Shown here: positions 6,617-14,375 of the stretch, one piece after another
Layout of the letters: every line of letters begins with the position of its first letter
Position numbering within the stretch: position 1 is the stretch's first letter
Origin: JBECKQ01 sp040235375
GTDB lineage: Bacteria > Planctomycetota > Phycisphaerae > UBA1845
Assembly: GCA_040235375.1 (NCBI GenBank)
Contig: JBECKQ010000037.1
Location: forward strand, 1 to 17,595
DNA: 17,595 nt
Direction of reading: 5' to 3'
Program-made: the position numbers and the translations under genes
The notes under the pieces: model-generated
What the model saw: the letters and a program-made list of their open reading frames with translations, nothing else
The model's database searches: none
Told to the model about the DNA's origin: nothing

Positions 6617-6630
6617 CGTCTCGGCAGACG
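6617..6630. terminator. short hairpin between convergent genes
   Basis: CGTCT (6617-6621), loop CGGC, AGACG (6626-6630). It occupies most of the 21-base gap between the ferritin-like gene and the GYD gene, which point at each other, and is preceded by AAAA on the plus strand. It may be a bidirectional terminator of modest strength. Confidence 0.35.
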
Positions 6631-6631
6631 A

Positions 6632-6919
6632 CTACATGCTCTCCAGGAACGTGCTCCACGGCGTCGCGTGAAGCGTCTCCGTCGTCGCGTGTCCGTAGCT
6701 GCGGATAATCATCGCCGCACGCTCCACGTCCGCGGGATTATCCGCCTCGACAACGTCAATCACGTCGAACCGGCCCATCAGTGCATAGCTCTCCTTCCAA
6801 TGCACCTTGGGGCAGTGCTCCTTGATCTTCGACTTCACCGTTTCGGCGAGCTTCTTGAAATCCTTGGGATCGCGCATCGCCTCCGGCGCCAGCTCACTGA
6901 GAATAACGTACGTCGCCAT
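6632..6919 (-). CDS. GYD-domain protein
   Basis: A 95-residue protein filling one GYD domain (PF08734 type), a small ferredoxin-like alpha/beta fold. The family core reads MGRFDVIDVVEA near residues 48-59, followed by the RAAMIIRSYGHATTETL segment; the GYD triplet itself is GRFD here. The ribosome site GGAGA precedes ATG 6919. Family function is unknown; members are widespread in bacteria and may act as small-molecule or stress-related binding proteins. It is soluble, without signal peptide. The gene has its own promoter-like sequence upstream and converges with the ferritin-like gene. Confidence 0.8.
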   Translation of the reverse strand: MATYVILSELAPEAMRDPKDFKKLAETVKSKIKEHCPKVHWKESYALMGRFDVIDVVEADNPADVERAAMIIRSYGHATTETLHATPWSTFLESM

Positions 6920-6961
6920 GGTTTCTCTCCTTGAAATGAAGTTGTGAAGGCCCGTACGGCT

Positions 6962-6990
6962 ATTCTCGCGCGCGGAGATGAATCCTGCAA
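6962..6990 (-). promoter_or_regulatory. sigma-70-like promoter of the GYD gene
   Basis: Minus strand TTGCAG (complement of 6985-6990) and GAGAAT (complement of 6962-6967) are 17 bases apart, four of six matches each. It would start transcription near 6955, about 36 bases before the GYD start codon. Confidence 0.35.
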
Positions 6991-7048
6991 CAGCAACGCC
7001 GGGTGCCGGCGATCCGCAGCCGAACGGAAATGCCCACCAGGCGTGGAG

Positions 7049-10000
7049 CTACGGGACTGACACGCTTGTAATCACGCCGCCGGAGTTGTCGATTCCACTG
7101 CCGCTGAACACCCCGCCGTCGGTAATGACTTGGACGGAAACCTGCCGCGCAGGCGTCGCCATGGCCCCCTGGACCTCGGCGACTGCGACGGTCACGTTGC
7201 TGCCGGACTGCGTGGCGGTGTAGCGCGCCAGACGGTAATTGCCGGACTCGTAGCCGAATCCGTCGCCGGCGTCCTCGTACAACCAGCCTTCGGCGTAGCC
7301 GCTCGCGTCGAGACTCACCTCGAGCGTCAGCGGATCGAGCGCCAACTCGCCAGTGTACTCCATCACCGGTCCGACGGGCACGATCGCCCCGCCGCGAACG
7401 CGAAGGTCGGGCTGGTTGACGTCATTGGCGCTGTCCTCGCCGACCAGCGAGATGGTTCGCCAGATTCCCGATGGGAGGTTCGGCGCCGGCGCCGACGACC
7501 AGTCCTGCGACACGTTCGGCACGACCAGCAGGTCGGCGCCGATCAGAAACGCAACGTCCTCGTCGCGCAGGCTCAGGTCAGCGGGATCGGCGAAGAAGAC
7601 CGGCCGAACGACCGGCAGGCCCGTCTCTGACGCGTCGTGGAATAGCGTGTACAGGTAGGGCAGCAGGCGATACCGCCGCTCGATCGCCGTCCGGCAAGTG
7701 TCCTCGACGCTCGTGCCGAACGACCACGGCTCCTTGTCGATGCCGGCGTTGTCGGCATGCGCCCGGCAGAAGGGCATGAAGACGCCCACGCCCATCCAGC
7801 GGGCGAACAGATCGGCGGTGCCGTCGTCGGCGAAGCCGCCGAGGTCGGGTCCGGCGAAGGGCTGGCCGGACAGCCCCATGTTCAGCACCATCGGCGTGGC
7901 GTAGTAGAGGTGATTCCACGTAGCGACGTTGTCGCCCGTCCACATCGCCGCGTAACGCTGCCCGCCGATGAAATTCGCCCGCGAAAGCACGAACGGCCGC
8001 TTGGTCGGGTGCGCCGCGAGAATCCCCTCGCGCGAGGCCTTCACCATCAGCATGCCGTACACGTTGTGGTACTGCGCGTGCGGCCCTTCGGGCAGCCCGC
8101 CGCCGCCGCGATGCCAGCATTCGATGGGCATCGAGTGGCCGGGACCGTCGAAGATGCCCGGCTCGTTCATGTCGTTCCAGACGCCGTCGATGCCCTGGGC
8201 CATGAAGTCGCCGTAGAGGCTCGCCCACCACGTACGCGCAGCCGGTCGCGTGAAGTCGGGGAAATGGCAATCGCCCGGCCAGACCACGCCGGTGTACACG
8301 TTGCCCGAGGCGTCGAGCACCCAGTTATCACCGGCGGTCCCCTGGTCGTACACGAAGTAGCCCGATTCCACCTTCACGCCCGGGTCGATCATCCACACCG
8401 TGTGATAGCCCATCGCGTGCATGTCGCTGTTGAACGTCAGCGGGTTGGGAAAGCCAGAAGGGCTGAACGTGAAGATGCGATACCCGTCCATGTAGTCGAT
8501 GTCGAACCACAGCACGTCGCACGGGATGTCGCGGTTGCGAAATTCGTTCGCCACCCACCGGGCATAGCTTTCCGGCGCGTACGAGTATTTGCTCTGCTGA
8601 TAGCCGAGGGCCCACTTCGGCGGCAGCGGCATGCGCCCGATGAAATCCGTCAACCGGGTCAGGACGGCCTGCGGCGAATCACCCTCGAACAAGTACACCG
8701 GGAATGCCGGTCCTTCCGCAGCGAACAGGATCTCCTGGGACAGGTCCATCTTGCAGCGATACGTCGTGTCCGCCAGCACGCCAAACGCCGTGCCGTCCGG
8801 CCGGACACCCAGCACCCACGGATGCGACTGGTACAGGCTGGGATTGCGCGGGCCATAGCCGTACGCATCCGTGTTCCACGCTTCCGTCGTGTGGCCGTTG
8901 CGCAGGAGCGAGCCGCACACCTCGCCTGTGCCATAAAGGCTCGTGTTGTCGGGAATGTCGATGTAGGCCACTTGGCGATCGCCGGACTGGAAGAACTCCG
9001 GTTGGATCGACCACGGCGGCGTCGACGACCCGATCACCACCGGGTCGCTCTCCATCGACATTGACGGAGGCAACTCGGAAAGAGTCACGTTGTCCGGATA
9101 GAAGCGGGTGGCGTCTTCGCCGAGGTCCTCCGCGGTTACGCCTTCGTTCTGAGACGGAGGGCTCATGGCCACTTGCAGCAGGGCAAAGTCACCGAGATCG
9201 ACGTCGCCATCGGTATCGAAATCGGCGGTCGAGCAGGACGCCGTTCCCGGCCCGCCGAGGCAACCGGCGAACACCGCGAAATCATCGTTGTCCAGGTCAC
9301 AATCGTCGTCGAGGTCCCTTTGCGGGCATCCAACCACGATCGAACTGACATCGATCTGCACGTACTCGCTGGCGTCCACGTCGCCGTCGCTGTCGCCGGA
9401 GGCGGGAACCTGCAGGTCGTACCGCAGCGCCGAGCCGTCGGCGCTTGGATACGCGGCGAACGCGAGGTAGATCTGGCTCGGCATGGTGCCGAACTCCGCG
9501 GCCAGATCGATCGTGCCTTCCATCCATGCGCCGCGGGCGACCTCCGTGGCGCCGGCCGCGTTGAACCAGCCGATCCAGCCGTTGTCCGACTCGTTGCCGA
9601 TGTACGCGGCCCAGTTGGCCACCCGTCCGCTCTTGTCCCACGGCGCGGAGTGCAGCGAGCCGGGCGGCGAGGCGACGAAAATGAAATGATCGTTGCCGTT
9701 GCCAGCGCTGGGGGCGGCCACGTAGAGGACCGTGCCGTGCACGCCGGCGTACAGTTCCATTCCGTTGTTCTGCGCGACGAGCACGGCGGCGTCGTCAAGC
9801 TGGCCCTCGATGTTCCACTGCGACGCGCTGCGCCGGACGAAGACGTGCCAGTCGGAATCGTCGTTGTTGTCCCAGATGTCGCCGTTGTCGGTGAACGCCA
9901 GGTCCAACTGATATACGTTGGACGGCACGGTGACCGTCAGCTCCCACACGCCCTCGGGCGAAATCCAGCTCATCGGGTCGGTGCCGCTCGTCGGATTCCA

Positions 10001-10198
10001 GTCGTTGAATCCGTAGTGCATGTACACCTGGCCGGTGCCGTCCAGCACGCGGCCTGTCGGATCGTACTGCACGGTCACCGTGTCACCGGCGATCACGGGA
10101 TAGGGCGAGACATGAACGGCCGAATCGGCCAATGCCTCGCCGGCCGATGCGATGGCAATCAGACCGGCCGTCAGGCAGGTGCAGAGGACGCGCGACAT
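7049..10198 (-). CDS. secreted glycoside hydrolase family 31 alpha-glucosidase with starch-binding-like and dockerin-like modules
   Basis: A 1049-residue exported enzyme. Domains in order: signal peptide (1-25); CBM25-like domain (about 29-121, with HYGFNDWN); a beta-rich domain with no name I can give (about 124-283, DDAAVLVAQNNGMELYAGV); a dockerin-like pair of calcium loops (about 292-348, DLDDDCDLDNDDFA and DFDTDGDVDLGDFA); GH31 N-terminal beta-sandwich (about 360-515); the catalytic barrel with nucleophile D676 in WNDMNEP and acid/base D756 in WTGDN; then C-terminal beta domains. The family cleaves alpha-linked glucosides from non-reducing ends; the CBM suggests starch or glycogen. ATG 10198 is preferred to TTG 10219, since the signal peptide begins there and GGAGAAGGA lies just upstream. 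It is the last of three minus-strand genes for secreted proteins. Confidence 0.9.
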   Translation of the reverse strand: MSRVLCTCLTAGLIAIASAGEALADSAVHVSPYPVIAGDTVTVQYDPTGRVLDGTGQVYMHYGFNDWNPTSGTDPMSWISPEGVWELTVTVPSNVYQLDLAFTDNGDIWDNNDDSDWHVFVRRSASQWNIEGQLDDAAVLVAQNNGMELYAGVHGTVLYVAAPSAGNGNDHFIFVASPPGSLHSAPWDKSGRVANWAAYIGNESDNGWIGWFNAAGATEVARGAWMEGTIDLAAEFGTMPSQIYLAFAAYPSADGSALRYDLQVPASGDSDGDVDASEYVQIDVSSIVVGCPQRDLDDDCDLDNDDFAVFAGCLGGPGTASCSTADFDTDGDVDLGDFALLQVAMSPPSQNEGVTAEDLGEDATRFYPDNVTLSELPPSMSMESDPVVIGSSTPPWSIQPEFFQSGDRQVAYIDIPDNTSLYGTGEVCGSLLRNGHTTEAWNTDAYGYGPRNPSLYQSHPWVLGVRPDGTAFGVLADTTYRCKMDLSQEILFAAEGPAFPVYLFEGDSPQAVLTRLTDFIGRMPLPPKWALGYQQSKYSYAPESYARWVANEFRNRDIPCDVLWFDIDYMDGYRIFTFSPSGFPNPLTFNSDMHAMGYHTVWMIDPGVKVESGYFVYDQGTAGDNWVLDASGNVYTGVVWPGDCHFPDFTRPAARTWWASLYGDFMAQGIDGVWNDMNEPGIFDGPGHSMPIECWHRGGGGLPEGPHAQYHNVYGMLMVKASREGILAAHPTKRPFVLSRANFIGGQRYAAMWTGDNVATWNHLYYATPMVLNMGLSGQPFAGPDLGGFADDGTADLFARWMGVGVFMPFCRAHADNAGIDKEPWSFGTSVEDTCRTAIERRYRLLPYLYTLFHDASETGLPVVRPVFFADPADLSLRDEDVAFLIGADLLVVPNVSQDWSSAPAPNLPSGIWRTISLVGEDSANDVNQPDLRVRGGAIVPVGPVMEYTGELALDPLTLEVSLDASGYAEGWLYEDAGDGFGYESGNYRLARYTATQSGSNVTVAVAEVQGAMATPARQVSVQVITDGGVFSGSGIDNSGGVITSVSVP

Positions 10199-10239
10199 GC
10201 TTGCTTCCTTCTCCTTCAACCCTGTGAAACAGCGAGTGC

Positions 10240-10269
10240 AGTTTAGCAGAATGACCCGGCGAGTGACAC
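10240..10269 (-). promoter_or_regulatory. weak promoter candidate for the GH31 gene
   Basis: Minus strand GTGTCA (complement of 10264-10269) and TAAACT (complement of 10240-10245) are 18 bases apart, four of six matches each. It lies in the 84-base gap before the GH31 gene. The enzyme could equally be read through from the genes upstream. Confidence 0.2.
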
Positions 10270-10282
10270 CGCGTCTGCCGGT

Positions 10283-11167
10283 TTACTCATGCTGGTCGTT
10301 CAGTCCGGCCGAGGCCTCGCGCACGAAAGGATCGGGGTCGCCGCTCAGGCGGGCAATCATCTGCGGCGTCCGAAATGCTGGATGCTGCCGCAGTATTTCC
10401 GCGACGTACAGCCGCACCCACCACGCCTGGTGATCCGACAGGCGAGAGAGTTCGTCGATCGCGGCCGGCTCGACCGCATCAGGCGCCAGGAAGCCGAAGC
10501 GTTGTTTCCAAAGCACGTCCGACACGACGTGCTCGGCCCAGAGGATCGGCCTGATCTCTTCCGGCTTGCGAAGCTGGTTGGCGCGCATCATCGCCAGCAG
10601 GGCTTCGCCGGGATCGGACTCATACATGTATCGGACGAGCCCGGCGGGCGGCTCGCCGTGGGCGCGCAGCTTATCGGCAATCATCTCGCGATAGATCGAG
10701 AAGTCCGGCCGCCGGCCGGCCGCTCGGCCTTCAACGCCGCCGAGGATATTGCGGACAGACTTGGCGAGCGATTCATCGGTCGTATCGAGGAGGGGAACCA
10801 GCGCCCGCGCGATCGTCAGATCGGAAATGCCGAGTCGCGCGATCACGGCGCCGCTCGCCATGGTCTCCTTCTCGTTGCTCGCCGACTTCGAGAAGAAGAC
10901 CAGTTGGCGGACCAGCATCTCGTGGTCGGTGTCGGCCAGGCCGGCAAGTTGATCGAGCGCTGCCCCGCGCTCTGCTTCATTGTGCGCATCGGCGAATTGC
11001 GTGATTGGCGCCTGCACGTCGGGCCGGGGCGCAATCGTTGCAGAGGGATCGTCGCCGGCCACGGCAACCACCGGCAAGGTCGACAACAGGACAAGCAGAA
11101 TGCTCGCCGCGGTGTGCCGTCTGATTCGCAATGCCGCCAATGGTTTGCTTTTCATGGCATTCATCAT
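10283..11167 (-). CDS. exported HEAT-repeat-like protein
   Basis: A 294-residue protein with a classic signal peptide: positive N-terminus (RIRRH), hydrophobic core (ASILLVLLSTLPVVAVA) and a cleavage-like AVA-G near residue 37. The mature part is alpha-helical with repeating helix pairs such as DQLAGLADTDHEMLVRQLV and AIDELSRLSDHQAWWVRLYVAEIL, typical of HEAT/armadillo-like scaffolds that bind other proteins. No enzyme motif is visible. Start is uncertain among ATG 11167, 11164 and 11155; GGAAGAG sits very close to the first, so the second or third may be used. It lies 20 bases after the hydrolase gene, hence probably cotranscribed, and 84 bases before the GH31 gene. Confidence 0.65.
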   Translation of the reverse strand: MMNAMKSKPLAALRIRRHTAASILLVLLSTLPVVAVAGDDPSATIAPRPDVQAPITQFADAHNEAERGAALDQLAGLADTDHEMLVRQLVFFSKSASNEKETMASGAVIARLGISDLTIARALVPLLDTTDESLAKSVRNILGGVEGRAAGRRPDFSIYREMIADKLRAHGEPPAGLVRYMYESDPGEALLAMMRANQLRKPEEIRPILWAEHVVSDVLWKQRFGFLAPDAVEPAAIDELSRLSDHQAWWVRLYVAEILRQHPAFRTPQMIARLSGDPDPFVREASAGLNDQHE

Positions 11168-11187
11168 TCTCTTCCGATAGCCTCGCG

Positions 11188-12540
11188 CTACGGCGCGACC
11201 AGACCCAGGAGCGACGATTCGATCAGGCTCCGCACCTGGACGTAATCATCCACGATGAAGTGCGTGGCGTTCGCGCCCCACATCGTTGTCTCCACGTCGA
11301 GCCCCGTCGGCGGCGGATTCGAATCGGTAACCGGGCCGCCGTCGAGGCCGAGGTCCTGAAAGAACGAGCCGTGCTGATAATGGTTCAGGTGGTAGTCCGT
11401 GCTCGGCGGGCGGCGCAGCTCCTGGCTCACGTCAACGTCGGAGTTGTTCGAGACCGAATCCACGTAGGACGTGAAAGTGATCTCGAACACACCCAGCCCC
11501 GCGCGATTGATATCCAGCAGGTCCGCCAGGTCGTACGTCGAACCGCCGCCGTGGCTGTAGCCGAAAATGACCACCTCACCGACGCCGCGATGTTGAATCG
11601 CGTCCGCCACTTCGTTGTATACGGCCCCGGAACCGTCCGCCCCCACGTTGTCCTCGTCGTACATGTGCACGTCCAGCCCGAGACTGTAAAACGCCGTAGC
11701 GACCACGAACGTGCCGTTGTTCGGATCGGCAGGATCGGACGGAACCTGGTCCTCGCCTCCCAGCGCCATCACGATGCTCTGGAACGTGTGGAACACGAGC
11801 GTGTCCTTGGCCACGTCGCTCGTAACTGGCTCGACGTCCAGCTCGGCAACACCCGGCGACGGGGAAGTCCACTCGATCCACAGCGTCAGCTCCGTCGCCG
11901 TGGGCGCGAACGGCAGCGCCGCGGTCTTGTCTGACGTGAACGCGATCTCCGTGCCCGCCTGCTTGTCGCGCGTCGTCCAGGCGTGCAGCGCCGCCGCACT
12001 TCGCCGCAGCGCGAGCTGCGCTCCGGGTGGATCGATCGTCACCGTGATTTCGATCAGGTCGTCTTCACCGCTGGGGTCGATGTCGCCCTGCCCGTTGATG
12101 CGAATTCCCGGGCCGACGGTCGCGTCCTCCTCGTCCGCATCGGCGATGGTGGTGCGGATGAAGGGGGCGTAACCAGCGCCGTGCTGCGGCCGATACGCCA
12201 TCAGGTCGGCCGTCGATCCGATCGCGCCGGTGCATCCAGGTGGAGCCTCGTCGGAAGTTGCCTGGAACACGAGCGACAGCAGCGCGAAATCGTGCAGGTC
12301 GACCGTGCCGCTGCCGTCAAGGTCCGCGCAGAGGCAGGTCGGCGAGCTGCTCGGCGCCTCGCCAATACATTCCGCGAAGAGCGAATAGTCGAGAATCCCG
12401 ACGGTTTGATCACCATCCAGATCCCCGCACGCGTACGGGCACGAGTCCGCCCGCACCCGATTGGCGCCTGGAATCCAGAGGGTCGCGAGCCCAACGGCGA
12501 TCAGTAGCGGACACGTACGGATGGCGGTCACAGCTTCCAT
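11188..12540 (-). CDS. secreted alpha/beta-hydrolase (lipase/esterase-like) with N-terminal dockerin-like module
   Basis: A 450-residue exported protein. After a signal peptide (about 1-31) comes a dockerin-like pair of calcium loops (about 38-92: GDLDGDQTVGILDYSLF and ADLDGSGTVDLHDFALL) with paired cysteines, then a beta-sandwich (about 115-245), then an alpha/beta-hydrolase region. GYSHGG places the nucleophile at S329; D361 and H427 are candidates for the rest of the triad. An NHYQ segment (386-389) recalls PGAP1-type lipase-like proteins. Substrate unknown. Start choice: ATG 12540 gives a good signal peptide but GGAGAG abuts it; GTG 12531 has the same GGAGAG at 9 bases and is a real alternative, and GTG 12570 is less likely. 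First of three minus-strand genes. Confidence 0.72.
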   Translation of the reverse strand: MEAVTAIRTCPLLIAVGLATLWIPGANRVRADSCPYACGDLDGDQTVGILDYSLFAECIGEAPSSSPTCLCADLDGSGTVDLHDFALLSLVFQATSDEAPPGCTGAIGSTADLMAYRPQHGAGYAPFIRTTIADADEEDATVGPGIRINGQGDIDPSGEDDLIEITVTIDPPGAQLALRRSAAALHAWTTRDKQAGTEIAFTSDKTAALPFAPTATELTLWIEWTSPSPGVAELDVEPVTSDVAKDTLVFHTFQSIVMALGGEDQVPSDPADPNNGTFVVATAFYSLGLDVHMYDEDNVGADGSGAVYNEVADAIQHRGVGEVVIFGYSHGGGSTYDLADLLDINRAGLGVFEITFTSYVDSVSNNSDVDVSQELRRPPSTDYHLNHYQHGSFFQDLGLDGGPVTDSNPPPTGLDVETTMWGANATHFIVDDYVQVRSLIESSLLGLVAP

Positions 12541-12590
12541 CTCTCCGGCCAGGTTGTCCTGGATTAACACCCCGATAGCCCGAATGAAGC

Positions 12591-12620
12591 ATTCTACAGG
12601 CTGGCGTGCCTCGACAGCAA
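12591..12620 (-). promoter_or_regulatory. sigma-70-like promoter for the secreted-protein cluster
   Basis: Minus strand TAGAAT (complement of 12591-12596) matches the -10 consensus at five of six positions. TTGCTG (complement of 12615-12620) lies 18 bases upstream as a partial -35. Same -10 and spacing as the promoter of the small ferredoxin gene. Start near 12584, about 44 bases before ATG 12540. Confidence 0.4.
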
Positions 12621-12635
12621 GGTAAGTGAATCAGA

Positions 12636-12690
12636 TTTCGACCGGGTTGCCCTGTCATGGATAATAGAGGCGTTAACATCCGCACAGGGC
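12636..12690 (+). promoter_or_regulatory. candidate promoter and operator region of cydAB
   Basis: GATAAT (12660-12665) is a good -10-like hexamer; the -35 around 12636-12642 is poor. It is flanked symmetrically by GCCCTGT (12649-12655) and its exact reverse complement ACAGGGC (12684-12690), so a dimeric regulator here would cover the -10 and start site. A poor -35 suggests activator dependence. If used, the leader would be almost 200 bases. Confidence 0.3.
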
Positions 12691-12768
12691 CGGACCTGCT
12701 GTCAGAATTGTTAGTGACGGAAAGTGACACCAAGGCGATGCGCCCGGCCCGGTCGCCGCCTGTCGGAA

Positions 12769-12783
12769 GGCATGCAGCATGCC
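12769..12783. promoter_or_regulatory. 15-base palindrome in the cydA upstream region
   Basis: GGCATGC (12769-12775), one central A, GCATGCC (12777-12783): a perfect 7-bp dyad 84 bases before the cydA ATG. Such compact symmetry is more typical of a regulator site than of an RNA hairpin, because the one-base centre cannot form a full loop. Function inferred. Confidence 0.3.
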
Positions 12784-12867
12784 GACCTGCGGTGTTGCCT
12801 TTTGCACCTGTCCGGGTAATCTCCACATAGATTCGCCGGCCGGGCCGGTCCTCGCGGAGCAGACGCC

Positions 12868-14370
12868 ATGGCTCTCGATCCCGTATTCCTGTCTCGACTG
12901 CAATTCGCCCTGACCATCGGCTTTCATTACCTCTTTCCGCCATTGACGATCGGGATCGGCGTGCAACTGGCCATCATGGAGGGGATGTACCTCAAGACGA
13001 AGGACCGCCAATACGAGGTGATGGCCAAGTTCTGGACCAAGATTTTCGGCCTCATTTTCGCCGTGGGCGTCGCATCCGGCATCGTGATGGAGTTCCAGTT
13101 TGGAACGAACTGGGCGGCGTACTCGCGGTTCGTCGGCGACGTTTTCGGTTCGCCCCTGGCGGCGGAGGGCATTTTCGCGTTCTTTCTCGAGTCCGGCTTT
13201 CTGGCCGTGCTGATCTTCGGGTGGGATCGCGTTTCGCCGCGAATGCACTTTTTCGCAACGTGCATGGTCGCGCTCGGGTCGATGTTCTCGGCCGTCTGGA
13301 TCGTCATCGCCAACGCCTGGCAGCAAACGCCGGCCGGATACAAGGTGACCGGAGAAGGCCTGACCCGGCGGGCGGAGCTCACCGCCTTCTGGAACGTCGT
13401 CTTCAGCCCGTCGTCCATGGATGCTCTGATTCACGCGCTGATCGGGGCGTTCATCCTCGGCGGCTTTTTCGTCATGAGCGTGTCCGCCTACTACCTGCTG
13501 AAAGGTCGCCACGAAGACTTTGCCCGCAAGAGCATCGGCATTGCTCTGCCATTCGCGGCTGTTTTCTCGATCGGGGCGATCGTCTCCGGCGACCTCCAGG
13601 CACGGATGATCACCAGGATGCAACCGGGGAAGATGGCCGCCTTCGAGGGGCATTTTCACAGCGAACCGGGCAAGGGGGCGGCCTTTCACATCTTCGGCTT
13701 TCCGGATGAGAGGACGGAGACGGTTCGCTACGGGCTGGCGGTCCCCGGCGGGCTCAGCTTCCTCGTTCACGGCAATTTCCACACGCCGGTGATGTCGCTC
13801 GACAACCCGGGGATCGTGCCCGGCGGCGTGCCGCCGGGAGAATCGGTCCGCGACTACTGGCCCCCGGTCAACATGACCTTCCAGTTCTATCACATCATGG
13901 TGGGACTGGGCGTGCTTTTTATCATCCTCACTGTCTATGCGATCGTGCTGAAATGGCGCGGCACGCTGTTCCAGAAGCGCTGGCTGATGTGGATCTTCGT
14001 CTTTGCCGTGGCCGGCCCGGTCATCAGCAACCAGACCGGCTGGTACGCCACCGAGGTCGGCCGCCAGCCGTGGATCGTATACGGCCTGCTGAAGACCGCG
14101 CACGGCGCGTCGGAGTCGGTTTCCGGCGCGGAAGTGCTCACCTCGATTTTCCTGTTCGCCTTGATCTACCTGCTGCTTTTCCTCGTGTGGCTCTTCGTGA
14201 TGGACCGCAAAATCCGCACCGGGCCCGAGAAGATCGAGGCGGCGCCGGCCGAGGGCCCGAAAGACCATTGGATGGATACGGCCGCGCGGTACGGCGATCG
14301 CGCTTCGCGAGAGTCGCTGACCGATGTGCGCGAAGACAAGAAGAAGGACGACACGCCAGAGGAGCCTTGA
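12868..14370 (+). CDS. cydA: cytochrome bd quinol oxidase subunit I
   Basis: A 500-residue membrane protein with about nine transmembrane segments. The key residues of the family are visible: H20 (heme b595/d region, equals E. coli H19), E100 and E108 (E99 and E107), H189 (heme b558, H186), M344 (M393), K255 and E260 of the quinol loop, and E396 before GRQPW (398-402). The quinol loop is the short form. The residue two before M344 is H342, where E. coli has arginine. The enzyme oxidises quinol and reduces oxygen to water with high affinity, feeding the proton gradient. Start ATG 12868 lies 6 bases after GGAGCAGAC. The tail of about 50 residues is charged, probably cytoplasmic. cydB follows after 5 bases. 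Confidence 0.95.
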   Translation: MALDPVFLSRLQFALTIGFHYLFPPLTIGIGVQLAIMEGMYLKTKDRQYEVMAKFWTKIFGLIFAVGVASGIVMEFQFGTNWAAYSRFVGDVFGSPLAAEGIFAFFLESGFLAVLIFGWDRVSPRMHFFATCMVALGSMFSAVWIVIANAWQQTPAGYKVTGEGLTRRAELTAFWNVVFSPSSMDALIHALIGAFILGGFFVMSVSAYYLLKGRHEDFARKSIGIALPFAAVFSIGAIVSGDLQARMITRMQPGKMAAFEGHFHSEPGKGAAFHIFGFPDERTETVRYGLAVPGGLSFLVHGNFHTPVMSLDNPGIVPGGVPPGESVRDYWPPVNMTFQFYHIMVGLGVLFIILTVYAIVLKWRGTLFQKRWLMWIFVFAVAGPVISNQTGWYATEVGRQPWIVYGLLKTAHGASESVSGAEVLTSIFLFALIYLLLFLVWLFVMDRKIRTGPEKIEAAPAEGPKDHWMDTAARYGDRASRESLTDVREDKKKDDTPEEP

Positions 14371-14375
14371 CGGAC

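Noticed and set aside
6985..7013. Minus-strand sigma-54-like sequence (CGGCACCCGGCGTTGC) before the GYD gene
   Set aside because: GG and GC are 11 bases apart instead of 10 and the first base is C; a sigma-70-like promoter fits better.
7757..10246. Long plus-strand open frames (435 and 357 codons)
   Set aside because: Antisense shadows of the GH31 gene, rich in Arg, His, Val and Ala, without domains.
12791..12805. GG...TTTTGC sequence upstream of cydA as a third sigma-54 promoter
   Set aside because: Spacing is 11 bases and the -24 box lacks TGGCA character.
12744..12848. CCGGCCCGG / CCGGGCCGG inverted repeat flanking the cydA leader
   Set aside because: Arms consist only of G and C in a GC-rich region and are 87 bases apart, so chance is a sufficient explanation.
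12673..14268. 531-codon open frame on the minus strand
   Set aside because: It lies wholly opposite cydA, whose product is unmistakable; the translation is charged and repetitive (His, Arg, Asp), typical of the antisense frame of a GC-rich membrane-protein gene.
13953..14375. N-terminal extension of the cydB frame
   Set aside because: It overlaps cydA in another frame; the CydB family begins at the ATG at 14376.
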